From Prochlorococcaceae cyanobacterium jk18x22bins.40 (GTDB lineage: Bacteria > Cyanobacteriota > Cyanobacteriia > PCC-6307 > Cyanobiaceae), in contig JAJDVL010000035.1 of NCBI GenBank assembly GCA_022826155.1, forward strand, positions 1 to 49,210: a DNA stretch of 49,210 bases. Direction: 5' to 3'. A model generated the notes under the pieces. The model was not told the origin of the DNA and did no database searches. It saw only the letters and a program-made list of their open reading frames with translations. Position numbers and translations under genes: made by a program. Shown here piece by piece: positions 8,953-16,764 of the stretch (position 1 is its first letter; the number at the start of each line of letters is the position of its first letter).

Positions 8953-9202
8953 GGGGCCTGACTTGGCGATCTCGCCCAAGGGTAGCCCTGAGGGGACTGA
9001 ACCCATGCAGTGAAGGGGTGATGATAGAATGACTTTCGATTGTGCCTGGCAGGTGAGACCGTGTGACCGTCAGGGGTTGTGAAACGAGATTGGCTGTTCC
9101 ATACAGAAATCTCACCCCCGGAAGAGGGCGAGCTTCTCAACGTCACAGATCACGGTGTGCAGCCCTGCCCCATCAGAGATCAAGGGCGGATGCTGGCTGG
9201 AT

Positions 9203-9724
9203 TTATAACCCTGGCATTTCGTGTTTGAGCTGTTCGGCCCACCGAGCGAGGCGATCATCCGTCATGTTCGATTCGCTGTCCTCGTCCAGCGCCAACCCAC
9301 AAAACTGGTCTCCGACCACACTTTTGGACTCTTCAAACGTATAGTCACTTTTGTCCACATAGCCCACCATAGTGGCGCCGGCCTGCTTGAAAAAGTCATG
9401 CAGCTCTTCCATGGCATCGCAGAAATTATCGGCGTAACTTCCAGAATCCCCCAAACCAAATACCGCCACGGGTTTACCACCGAGATCCAGCTCGGCGATG
9501 TCTTCAAGTACCGCATCCCAGGCCGTTCCTGAGCGTTCGGTTTCTGCACCTGTATTCCAGGTGGGGGTGCCGCAGATGAGCCCGTCAAATTCGGTGAACT
9601 CACTGACGTCGGCCACATCGGCAAGATCCTTCGGAGTGTTGGCGGAACCGAGCAGAGCATGGAGTCGCTCAGCTACATCCTGGGTTTTGCCGGTTGTGGT
9701 TGCAAAGTAGATGCCGACAGCCAT
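9203..9724 (-). CDS. isiB: Flavodoxin (long-chain)
   Basis: The 173-aa protein begins MAVGIYFATTTGKTQDVAERL: the FMN-phosphate loop (T/S-x-T-G-x-T) right after the first beta strand. Next come GTPTWNTGAETERSGTAWD (first isoalloxazine-stacking loop, with Trp) and VFGLGDSGSYADNFCDAMEEL (second loop, with the Tyr that sandwiches FMN). The extra loop near the C-terminus and the total length are those of long-chain cyanobacterial flavodoxins, which replace ferredoxin at photosystem I under iron limitation. The start at 9724 is chosen because the beta1-loop motif begins immediately; in-frame ATGs further upstream would only add a non-conserved tail. The upstream region has paired repeats that could be a regulatory site. 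It stands alone, not in an obvious isiA operon. Confidence 0.93.
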   Translation of the reverse strand: MAVGIYFATTTGKTQDVAERLHALLGSANTPKDLADVADVSEFTEFDGLICGTPTWNTGAETERSGTAWDAVLEDIAELDLGGKPVAVFGLGDSGSYADNFCDAMEELHDFFKQAGATMVGYVDKSDYTFEESKSVVGDQFCGLALDEDSESNMTDDRLARWAEQLKHEMPGL

Positions 9725-9749
9725 GGGATCATAAAGCATGTATTCCTTG

Positions 9750-9800
9750 CCTAAGATAAGGAGATGCACAATAGGCTTAGGATAAGGATTGAACATTCAA
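9750..9800 (-). promoter_or_regulatory. Paired repeats and palindrome upstream of flavodoxin
   Basis: Two near-identical 13-mers, CCTAAGATAAGGA (9750-9762) and CTTAGGATAAGGA (9776-9788), match at 11 of 13 positions with a 26-bp offset. They lie 26-64 bp upstream of the isiB start codon. A palindrome TTGAACATTCAA follows at 9789-9800. AT-rich paired elements at this distance would fit an operator controlling an iron-stress gene, for example Fur or another regulator. No element matches the Fur consensus well, so the identity of the regulator is open. Confidence 0.35.
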
Positions 9801-9931
9801 CACTGACAATTGATACACCTCCTGCAGGGTCGGCCCACCGCCTTGGGTAGCAAGGTCATGATCAGCCTGCGCTTCTTGTCCATACCCGCTGCCTTGGCCC
9901 AAGTGAAGGCTGGCGGACCCGTCGCCTCCTG

Positions 9932-10087
9932 ATGGCCGTGTCACTGCAGCAGGCTGGATGGTCGCTGGGAAAAATCGCGAACCGTTTGCGCTGCCCAACC
10001 CTCACCATCACGCGAGACATCACTGTCTATCGGCACTCACGCCGGTCGCAATCGGCCCATGGGATGCGGGCGGCGCTGGAGGGATGA
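9932..10087 (+). CDS. Short ORF or gene remnant with helix-turn-helix look
   Basis: From ATG 9932 the frame encodes 51 aa: SLQQAGWSLGKIANRL, then TLTITRDITVYR, then a basic tail ending GMRAALEG. The first segment resembles the helix-turn-helix of site-specific recombinases and regulators (W-S-L-x-x-I-A-x-x-L). The frame stays open about 80 bp further upstream without another ATG, until a TAG near 9850, so it may be the end of a longer decayed gene. It ends 6 bp before the convergent larE stop. I do not recognise a family. The rest of the 9801-10092 interval shows nothing else supportable. Confidence 0.3.
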   Translation: MAVSLQQAGWSLGKIANRLRCPTLTITRDITVYRHSRRSQSAHGMRAALEG

Positions 10088-10092
10088 CGGGG

Positions 10093-10935
10093 TCAGGTTA
10101 CCAGTGATCGGTTCAACTTGCCGCTCACCAGGCCCTCCAGGTCCAGGCCCACCGCCGTAAAGCCCAGCTTGCGGAAATGGGCCACCAACTGGCGGCGGTC
10201 CACGTGACTCAGGAAATCGGCAACGGCGGCGGCAGGGACCTCAATCCGTGCTGTGGTGCCTTGGCTGCGGACCCGCACCTGTCGATAACCACGCTCAAGA
10301 AGCCAGGCCTCTGCGGCGGCAACCCGCTCCAGACCATGGGCGGTGATGGGCTCCCCATAGGGGAAGCGGGAACTCAGACAGGGCTGGGCTGGTTTGTCCC
10401 ACCAGGGCAGACCCAGGGCACGGGAAAGCTGGCGCACCTGCAGCTTGCCGATGCCATTGTCCACCAGGGGAGAACGCACCCCCCGTTGTCGGGCCGCGGC
10501 AATCCCGGGCCGGTGGTCCCCCAGGTCGTCCTGGTTGACCCCATCCACCACCTGGGCGCCGGAGGTCACAGGTTCCAGGTGGGCCAAGTGCTGGTGGAGG
10601 GTGGCCTTGCAGGCATGGCAGCGCTCCGGGGGATTGTTGGCATAGTCCGCCACGTGCAACTCCCGGGTGGCCACCTCCTGGTGCCGGATGCCCAGCCACT
10701 GGGCTTGCCAGCGGGCCTCGCGCCGCAGGTGGGGCGCCAACGCCGGAGACACTCCGGTGACCGCCAGAGCAGCATCCCCCAACTGCTCTACTGCAACGGC
10801 TGCCACCAGGCTGCTGTCCACCCCACCGGAATAGGCCACCACCACCGTCCCAAATCGGCGCAGACACTCTCGAAGCTGCGCCAGTTGTGTCTGCAGCTTG
10901 GGATCCAGCTCCTCTTGAAGCGGCAACTCAGCCAT
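10093..10935 (-). CDS. larE: ATP-dependent sacrificial sulfur transferase LarE
   Basis: The 280-aa protein has the PP-loop ATP pyrophosphatase signature SGGVDSS at residues 36-42 and the adenylation/sulfur-transfer segment RSPLVDNGIGK...QPCLSSRFPYGE, where Cys of CLSSR is the sacrificial cysteine position. LarE converts nicotinic-acid-derived P2CMN to the dithio form for the nickel-pincer cofactor of lactate racemase. In cyanobacteria no lactate racemase is usually known, so it may serve another NPN-dependent LarA-like enzyme. An additional CHAC motif (ERCHACKATL) precedes it. Neither larA nor larB/larC is in the window. It is read divergently from the CobO-like gene with about 60 bp between the starts. 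Confidence 0.9.
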   Translation of the reverse strand: MAELPLQEELDPKLQTQLAQLRECLRRFGTVVVAYSGGVDSSLVAAVAVEQLGDAALAVTGVSPALAPHLRREARWQAQWLGIRHQEVATRELHVADYANNPPERCHACKATLHQHLAHLEPVTSGAQVVDGVNQDDLGDHRPGIAAARQRGVRSPLVDNGIGKLQVRQLSRALGLPWWDKPAQPCLSSRFPYGEPITAHGLERVAAAEAWLLERGYRQVRVRSQGTTARIEVPAAAVADFLSHVDRRQLVAHFRKLGFTAVGLDLEGLVSGKLNRSLVT

Positions 10936-10994
10936 GGCAACAGTGTAGGCCCATGGGCAGGGTCATGACAGGTTCCGACCCTGCCGTCTAAGCT

Positions 10995-12146
10995 ATGCAC
11001 ACATCTTCGTTGCCTATGGCCAGCGGCATCGGCATCCGCACAGCCACGTCGGCCCACGGGCGTACCCGCGGTCAGTTGCACATCTACGACGGCGAAGGCA
11101 AGGGCAAGAGCCAAGCGGCCTTGGGGGTGGTGTTGCGCACCATCGGCCTGGGGATTTGTGAGCGGCAAAACACCCGGGTGTTGCTGCTGCGCTTCTTGAA
11201 AGGACCTGGCCGCGCCTACGACGAGGATGCCGCCATTGAGGCGCTGCAGCAAGGGTTTCCCCATCTCATTGACCAGGTGCGCACCGGACGGGCGGAATTT
11301 TTCTCCGCTGACCAGGTGACGGCATTTGACCGCCAGGAAGCCCAGCGGGGGTGGGACATTGCCAAAGGGGCCCTGGCCAGTTGTCTCTACTCGGTGCTGG
11401 TGCTGGACGAGCTGAATCCCGTGCTGGACCTGGGCCTTCTGGACAAAGACCAGGTGCTCAAGACCATGGGGCAGATGCCCGCTGACGTGGAAATCATTGC
11501 CACCGGGCGGGGGGCGCCGCGGGAGTTGACCCGGCTCGCGGACCTGCATTCGGAAATCTGCCCCCATCAGCACCAGCCCACCGGAGATCACCGGATTGGG
11601 GGGATTGAGATCTACACCGGTGACGGCAAGGGGAAGTCCACCAGTGCGCTGGGCAAGGCACTCCAGGCCATTGGGCGGGGCATCAGCCAGGACACCAGCC
11701 ACCGGGTGTTGATTCTGCAGTGGCTCAAGGGTGGGCAGGGCTACACGGAAGACGCCGCCATTGACGCCTTGCGCCAGAGCTACCCCCACCTGGTGGATCA
11801 TCTGCGCAGTGGACGTGACGCCATTGTCTGGCGCGGTCAGCAGAAACCCATTGATTACGTGGAAGCGGAGCGGGCCTGGGAAATTGCCCGGGCCGCCATC
11901 AGCAGTGGCCTCTACAAAACGGTGATTCTCGATGAGCTGAATCCCACCGTGGACCTGGAGCTGTTGCCGGTGGAGCCCATCGTGCAGACCCTGCTGCGCA
12001 AACCCAAGTTCACGGAAGTGGTGATCACGGGGCGCTGCAAAAACCTGCCGTCCTACTTTGCCCTGGCCAATACCCACTCCGAGATGGTGTGCCACAAGCA
12101 TTACGCCCAGCAAGGCGTGAGCCTGAAACGGGGCGTGGATTACTGA
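10995..12146 (+). CDS. Tandem-duplicated CobO/BtuR-like P-loop ATPase
   Basis: The 383-aa protein contains two copies of the cob(I)yrinic acid a,c-diamide adenosyltransferase fold. The first P-loop is GEGKGKSQ (33-40) and the second GDGKGKST (209-216). Each copy is followed by a matched set of blocks: ALG(V/K)xLxxIG, a PHL(I/V)D segment, AxxxWxIAxxAxxSxLYxxxxLDELNP, and IxTGR. Both Walker A motifs and both LDELNP (Walker B-like) segments look intact, so both halves may bind ATP. CobO adenosylates corrinoids; whether this fused form does so is inference, although cobT lies 1 kb downstream. ATG 10995 is the first start; the first strand (LHIYDGEGKGK) begins at residue 28, so a start at MASG (11016) is equally possible. 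Confidence 0.85.
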   Translation: MHTSSLPMASGIGIRTATSAHGRTRGQLHIYDGEGKGKSQAALGVVLRTIGLGICERQNTRVLLLRFLKGPGRAYDEDAAIEALQQGFPHLIDQVRTGRAEFFSADQVTAFDRQEAQRGWDIAKGALASCLYSVLVLDELNPVLDLGLLDKDQVLKTMGQMPADVEIIATGRGAPRELTRLADLHSEICPHQHQPTGDHRIGGIEIYTGDGKGKSTSALGKALQAIGRGISQDTSHRVLILQWLKGGQGYTEDAAIDALRQSYPHLVDHLRSGRDAIVWRGQQKPIDYVEAERAWEIARAAISSGLYKTVILDELNPTVDLELLPVEPIVQTLLRKPKFTEVVITGRCKNLPSYFALANTHSEMVCHKHYAQQGVSLKRGVDY

Positions 12147-12165
12147 GTTCCTGGCCCCTCCAAGC

Positions 12166-12816
12166 ATGAAGCGCGCCCTCATCGCTGAAGCCGTTGGAAC
12201 CGCGTTGCTGCTCATGGCTGTGGTGGGTTCGGGCATCATGGGGGAGCAGTTGGCGGATGGCAACGCGGGCCTGGCCCTGCTGGCCAATGCCGTCAGCACG
12301 GGAGCCATGCTCTATGGCCTGATTACGGTGCTGGGTCCCGTCTCCGGCGGCCACTTCAACCCCGCTGTGACCCTGTGCTTCCGGCTGCGGAAAGACATCA
12401 CCACACGGCAAGGGCTGCTCTACGGTCTGGCCCAGGTGGTGGGTGGAATTCTGGGGGTATGGGCCACCCACGTGATGTTTGGCCTGGCGGTGTTGCAGCA
12501 GTCCACCACAGCCCGCACAGGTGGCGGCCAATGGTTCTCGGAAGCGCTGGCCACCATAGGTCTGTTGCTGATGATCCATGGGGGACGGCGCCATCAGCCG
12601 AGGGCCGTGCCCGCATTGGTGGCGCTCTACATCACCAGTGCCTATTGGTTCAGCGCTTCCACCAGCTTTGCCAATCCTGCTGTCACCATCGCCAGGGGAC
12701 TGACCGACACATTCAGCGGCATCATGCCGGCCCATGTGCCCATGTTTGTGGTCACCCAACTGCTGAGCGCGGCGGCGGCCACACCGTTGCTCAAGTGGCT
12801 GTTTCCCGAGGAGTGA
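12166..12816 (+). CDS. MIP-family aquaporin
   Basis: The 216-aa membrane protein has six hydrophobic segments and both half-helix motifs of aquaporins: HFNPAVTL near residue 64 and SFANPAVTIAR in the second half. The first helix begins AEAVGTALLLMAVVGSG, resembling arsenic-operon aquaglyceroporins (AqpS-like) and bacterial AqpZ-like channels. Arg in ANPAVTIAR is the selectivity-filter arginine. It probably passes water or small neutral solutes; no ars genes are nearby. It follows the CobO-like gene by 19 bp, so it is likely co-transcribed. Confidence 0.9.
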   Translation: MKRALIAEAVGTALLLMAVVGSGIMGEQLADGNAGLALLANAVSTGAMLYGLITVLGPVSGGHFNPAVTLCFRLRKDITTRQGLLYGLAQVVGGILGVWATHVMFGLAVLQQSTTARTGGGQWFSEALATIGLLLMIHGGRRHQPRAVPALVALYITSAYWFSASTSFANPAVTIARGLTDTFSGIMPAHVPMFVVTQLLSAAAATPLLKWLFPEE

Positions 12817-12839
12817 GGGGAGGCAGGGATTCAGGTTAA

Positions 12840-13104
12840 AAGCCCCCCTTCATTTGCAAAGGCGTGCGGCGTCTCCCGGAACCTGTTGCGTGAAAACTGG
12901 TCCAGCAGGATCAATAGCGCCAGCGCACCATGGGGGGCTGCCTCCTAATGTGGTCCAGCCCTCCGGAGGCGGCATGGTCGTACGTGGCCATGAACTGCTC
13001 CGCCACCTGCCGGTCAAAGGCGCTATCAATGCTGAACCATCGCTCCGGACCGGCCTGCCACCAAAAAAGAGGATGTCCACCGCCTGCTGCTGCTCACTGG
13101 CCAC
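12840..13104 (-). pseudogene. DUF924 family pseudogene, truncated and twice frameshifted
   Basis: Read leftwards from GTG 13104, the first frame gives MASEQQQAVDILFF. A frameshift at a run of six T then gives QAGPERWFSIDSAFDRQVAEQF...DHAASGGLDHIRRQPP. A second shift at a run of six C gives LALLILLDQFSRNRFRETPHAFANE. Joined together this is the N-terminal half of the DUF924 protein family (FW-x-G-x-RWF-x-D-x-x-FD ... LALLILLDQFSRN), normally about 180-200 aa. The C-terminal half is missing: homology stops near 12840, 25 bp from the aquaporin stop codon. The truncation shows real decay rather than only homopolymer error. The remaining 13105-13181 interval has nothing recognisable. Confidence 0.8.
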
Positions 13105-13181
13105 AGTGATGTCCCCATTGCACGACCAAACGTAACGACCGGCGCCGGCCCCCCTGGGGCCCGTGTCGCATTGCGTCGGTT

Positions 13182-14357
13182 TCAGGGCTCATCAACACCC
13201 CGCAACTGGTCCATGGCCTGGTCACAGAGGCATGCCAGGCGAGGATTTGACAGACCCGCCAAGCTGGCCACAACGGCCAATCCCCCTGCCCCCACCCCCT
13301 CCTTCACATAGCCCGCTTCGTAGTCCCGCAGCGCTGGATGGGCGCAGGAGGAAAAGTTCAGGCTGCTGGCCATGGCCTGGGGGGCCTGGGGGAGCCGTAG
13401 CTGCCCACGAACCCGCTCCAGAAGCAGGGCCAGGTTGCTGCCCGGCTCCCGGGCCACCCAGCAGGTGGTGCCCACGGCCGTGGAGCGCAGCAGGGGGGCC
13501 ACGGGTTGGCCACGGGCGCGGGCCAGGACCATGGTCAGGGCCAGCACAGCCGCCATCTGACTCCCCCCCGCCAGCAGGAGCGGCGCAGCCCCGCCACAGC
13601 CCAGGATCACGCCAGCCGCCAACGGCTGCATGGGATCACCAACAGCAGCCACCAGCTCCAGAGCTGCGCTGGGGCGGCCTGAGCGTTGTAGCCCCTGGGC
13701 GATGAGCTGCTGGCGCAACTGGTGGGGGGGCTGGCGCAGGCTGCCACTCACCAATCCAGCCTCATCCACCCCCAACCCCTGCAGGATGGCTGCGGCGGTG
13801 CTGGTGCCCCCGGCCACACATTCCCCCACCACCAGCAAGGCGCCCGGTTGGCGACGCACCCAACGCCGCCCGAAGTCTTCCCCCCACCGCAGCAGGTCTT
13901 GCACCCGTTGCAGGGGCAAGGCGCGGCCAGTGCTGAGGCAGGCGGCGGGTTGACATCCTGGCACCTGCTCATGGGCCACGGCTGGGGCCACCTCCACGCC
14001 GGCATTCACCACCAGCCTGGCCAGACGCAGTTGCTCCAACACCACCCAGCTAATCAGGGCCGGAGAGACACCAGCCGGCAATGGGGGCAAAGCGTGGGGT
14101 CGTGGGGACGCGGGACCCAGCACCACCAGCTCCCCATCCGCCGCCGCGGTGAACCGACGGCTCTCCGGTGTGCTGCCCGCTGCGGAAATCCCCGGCACAG
14201 CCGCCGTGGCCGTGGCCGCCAACACCAACAGGAAGGCGCTGTGCCCCAGCCCTTGTCTGGCCTGATCACACCAACGAGCGGCTGCTGTGGCATCCCCGCT
14301 CACCAGCAGCGGTCCGTCAGGGCTGAGGGAGAGGGTTTGCGGAGGAAAGGCGGTCAT
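13182..14357 (-). CDS. cobT: Nicotinate mononucleotide-dependent phosphoribosyltransferase CobT (cyanobacterial/archaeal form)
   Basis: The 391-aa protein matches the cyanobacterial/archaeal branch of CobT (TIGR00303-like). This enzyme transfers phosphoribose from nicotinate mononucleotide to the lower-ligand base during cobamide nucleotide-loop assembly. Recognisable blocks are SRRFTAAADGELVVLG, VGECVAGGTSTAAAILQGLG (conserved G-E-C/T-x-x-G-G-T-T/S), VGDPMQPLAAG, LLAGGSQMAAVLAL and ALRDYEAGYVKEGVGAGG. No signal peptide is present. Marine Synechococcus make pseudocobalamin with adenine as the lower ligand, so the in vivo base may not be DMB. It is read leftwards from a region divergent with the restriction locus, with about 300 bp between. 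Confidence 0.88.
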   Translation of the reverse strand: MTAFPPQTLSLSPDGPLLVSGDATAAARWCDQARQGLGHSAFLLVLAATATAAVPGISAAGSTPESRRFTAAADGELVVLGPASPRPHALPPLPAGVSPALISWVVLEQLRLARLVVNAGVEVAPAVAHEQVPGCQPAACLSTGRALPLQRVQDLLRWGEDFGRRWVRRQPGALLVVGECVAGGTSTAAAILQGLGVDEAGLVSGSLRQPPHQLRQQLIAQGLQRSGRPSAALELVAAVGDPMQPLAAGVILGCGGAAPLLLAGGSQMAAVLALTMVLARARGQPVAPLLRSTAVGTTCWVAREPGSNLALLLERVRGQLRLPQAPQAMASSLNFSSCAHPALRDYEAGYVKEGVGAGGLAVVASLAGLSNPRLACLCDQAMDQLRGVDEP

Positions 14358-14596
14358 GGCAGGGGTATGGGGATTGGGGCCTCTCCTGGGAGAGATGGAC
14401 CCATTGATGGAGCCTGTGTGTGTGGCCTGGTTGTTTGGACGGGCCAGGTCATCAGGCTGTAGGTGGTGGCCAGGGGCGATGTTTGGACCCAGTGGACCAT
14501 GGCGGGACTGTGCCGCGTCCCTCCAGGTGAGCCGCCTGATTTCTATGGAAATTCTAGATTTTTTTCTGTAGCTTGCTTACTGTCTCAAAAACTTCC

Positions 14597-14625
14597 TTGA
14601 AATTCATTCTCATTCGCGCTAGAAA
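14597..14625 (+). promoter_or_regulatory. Predicted sigma-70 promoter of the restriction/defence locus
   Basis: TTGAAA at 14597-14602 and TAGAAA at 14620-14625 are separated by exactly 17 bp and sit in an AT-rich patch (14540-14650) between otherwise GC-rich genes. The -10 is followed by about 29 bp to the ATG at 14655. No other promoter-like pair is obvious before the first hsdS-like gene. The rest of the 14358-14596 spacer shows no gene that I can support. Confidence 0.4.
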
Positions 14626-14654
14626 TGCTGTAGCCCCACTACATAATCTCAAAT

Positions 14655-15254
14655 ATGCAACTCTGTCACCTCTGCCACCTCGGTTCAGGCCACACCACCC
14701 GTCGCCGTCTGGAGCTGGCGCCTGCGGACGGACTGCTGGCCATCCAGTTGGGGGACATTCATGGGGACGACACCATCAGGGCCGAGACCCTGCATAGGTA
14801 CCAGTTTGAAGCCCATCCCCCGGCCCGCTACCTGGCCCATGGCGGGGAGGTGCTCTTCAAATCCCGCGGGGATCCCAGCACCGCCGCGGTGGTGAGCACC
14901 AGCCTGGGGGAGCCTGCGGTGGTCATCCTGCCGCTGCTGATCCTCCGCCCCCATCCCCATCTGGTTCGTGCGGACTACCTGGCCTGGGCCATCAATCAGC
15001 CGGACGCCCAACACCGCCTCAACAGGGAAGCCCAGGGAACCAGCCTGCGCATGGTCCCCAAGACCGTTTTGGAACGGCTTGATATTCCGCTCCCCGACCT
15101 GGACACCCAAGGCCGCATCACCACCATCCATGCCCTGGCCCAACGGGAGGGCCGCCTGCTCCACAGCCTTGCCCACCGTCGCCAACAGCGCACGGGTCTC
15201 GTGCTCCGCGAACGGGCCAGGCTTGCTCAACACCGGCACCACCCCAATGGCTGA
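14655..15254 (+). CDS. hsdS: Type I restriction specificity-like protein, single target-recognition domain
   Basis: At 199 aa it is half the length of a normal HsdS. The order of blocks is that of one S-subunit repeat: a TRD (IQLGDIHGDDTIRAETL...ARYLAHGGEVLFKSRGD...VILPLLILRP...YLAWAINQPDAQ), then GTSLRMVPKTVLERLDIPLPDLDTQGRI, the conserved TRD-to-helix junction, then a basic helical segment. Half-size S proteins of this kind can act as dimers in other systems. Its stop overlaps the hsdM start (ATGGCTGA), so translation is coupled. A full two-TRD hsdS lies downstream in the same locus, giving two different specificity proteins for one HsdM. The ATG at 14655 gives an unusual Cys/His start (MQLCHLCHLGSGH). 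Confidence 0.8.
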   Translation: MQLCHLCHLGSGHTTRRRLELAPADGLLAIQLGDIHGDDTIRAETLHRYQFEAHPPARYLAHGGEVLFKSRGDPSTAAVVSTSLGEPAVVILPLLILRPHPHLVRADYLAWAINQPDAQHRLNREAQGTSLRMVPKTVLERLDIPLPDLDTQGRITTIHALAQREGRLLHSLAHRRQQRTGLVLRERARLAQHRHHPNG

Positions 15255-16764
15255 CCCAATCACTCAACAGCAGATCAACCAGACCGCCTGGGCCGCCTGC
15301 GACACCTTTCGGGGCGCCGTTGATGCGGGGCAATACAAGGACTACATCCTGGTGATGTTGTTCCTGAAGGCCATCTCCGACCTCTGGCAAGACCACCGGG
15401 CAACCTATCGCCAGCAGTACGGCGACGACGAGACGCGCATCCGCCGCCGCCTGGAGCGGGAGCGGTTCATCCTCCCCAAGGACGCCAGCTTCGATGACCT
15501 CTACGCCCAGCGGAACGCTCCCAACATCGGCGAGTTGATCAATATCGCCCTTGAGGCCATCGAGGACGTCAACCGCGCCAAGCTGGAGGGCGTCTTCCGC
15601 AACATCGACTTCAACTCCGAAGCCAATCTTGGCCGCCCCAAAGACCGCAACCGCCGCCTCAAAAACCTGCTGGAGGATTTCGCCAAGCCTGCCCTGGATC
15701 TGCGCCCTTCCCGGGTGACGGAGGACATCATCGGCGAGTGCTACATCTACCTGATTTCCCGCTTTGCGTCCGATGCCGGCAAGAAAGCAGGGGAGTTCTA
15801 CACGCCCACCGCGGTCTCCCGCCTGCTGGCCAAGCTGGCGGCCCCCAAGCCTGGGGACACCATCTGCGACCCGGCCTGTGGTTCGGGCTCCCTGCTGATC
15901 CAGGCGTCCCAGGCGGTGGGCTCCCCCAACTTCGCCCTCTATGGCCAGGAGGTGAATGGCGCCACATGGGCCTTGGCCCGCATGAACATGTTCCTCCATG
16001 CCCGCGATGCGGCGCGCATCGAGTGGTGTGACACCATCAACAGCCCCAGGCTGGTGGCGGGGGATCACCTGATGCGCTTTGACGTGGTGGTGGCCAATCC
16101 CCCCTTCTCCCTGGAAAAGTGGGGCGCAGACCATGCGGCCGCAGATCAATACCGGCGCTTCTGGCGCGGCATTCCCCCCGAGTCCAAGGGGGGCTATGCC
16201 TTTATCACCCACATGGTGGAAATCGCCAAGCGCCAATCGGGCCGTGTGGCCGTGATCGTGCCCCATGGGGTGTTGTTTCGTGGCGGGGCCGAGGGGCGCA
16301 TCCGCCAGCGGCTCATTGAGGAAAACCTGCTGGACGCCGTGGTGGGGCTGCCCGCCAACCTCTTCACCACCACCGGCATCCCCGTGGCCGTTCTCGTCTT
16401 TGATCGCTCTCGCGAACAAGGCGGCGCCAATGAAACCCGGCGGGACGTGCTGTTTATCGACGCCAGCAAGGACTTCACCCCCGGCAAAAACCGGAACACA
16501 ATGGGCGAGACCCACATCAACAAGGTGCTGGACACCTATCGGGCGCGGACCGCGGTGGAACAATACGCCCACCTGGCCAGCCCGGAAGAGATCACGGAAA
16601 ACGGCTACAACCTCAACATCCCCCGCTACGTGGACACCTTTGAGCCGGAGGAAGACATTGACCTTGCCGCCGTGCAGCAGCACATTGAACACGTTGAATC
16701 CGAACTGGCCGAGGTGCGGGCCAAGATGGCGGGCTACCTGAAGGAGCTGGGGATCCATGGCTGA
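15247..16764 (+). CDS. hsdM: Type I restriction-modification methyltransferase subunit HsdM
   Basis: The 505-aa N6-adenine methyltransferase subunit has an N-terminal HsdM helical domain (ACDTFRGAVDAGQYKDYILVMLFLKAISDLW). The SAM-binding entry FYTP is near residue 184, motif I DPACGSG near 208 and catalytic motif IV NPPF near 284. A C-terminal helical tail (VQQHIEHVESELAEVRAKMAGYLKELG) contacts HsdS. The start is ATG 15247, overlapping the stop of the upstream hsdS-like gene. The frame happens to be open further upstream, but that stretch is a shadow of that gene. The 3' end overlaps rhuM by 8 bp. Together with HsdS and HsdR it would methylate or cleave DNA at a bipartite site. CCATGG sites occur at the host rate, so this part of the locus looks long resident. 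Confidence 0.95.
   Translation: MADPITQQQINQTAWAACDTFRGAVDAGQYKDYILVMLFLKAISDLWQDHRATYRQQYGDDETRIRRRLERERFILPKDASFDDLYAQRNAPNIGELINIALEAIEDVNRAKLEGVFRNIDFNSEANLGRPKDRNRRLKNLLEDFAKPALDLRPSRVTEDIIGECYIYLISRFASDAGKKAGEFYTPTAVSRLLAKLAAPKPGDTICDPACGSGSLLIQASQAVGSPNFALYGQEVNGATWALARMNMFLHARDAARIEWCDTINSPRLVAGDHLMRFDVVVANPPFSLEKWGADHAAADQYRRFWRGIPPESKGGYAFITHMVEIAKRQSGRVAVIVPHGVLFRGGAEGRIRQRLIEENLLDAVVGLPANLFTTTGIPVAVLVFDRSREQGGANETRRDVLFIDASKDFTPGKNRNTMGETHINKVLDTYRARTAVEQYAHLASPEEITENGYNLNIPRYVDTFEPEEDIDLAAVQQHIEHVESELAEVRAKMAGYLKELGIHG

Noticed and set aside
14968..15246. N-terminal extension of HsdM by 93 residues
   Set aside because: It overlaps the single-TRD hsdS-like gene, which has recognisable S-subunit blocks. 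HsdM's usual N-terminus begins at 15247 with an overlap start.
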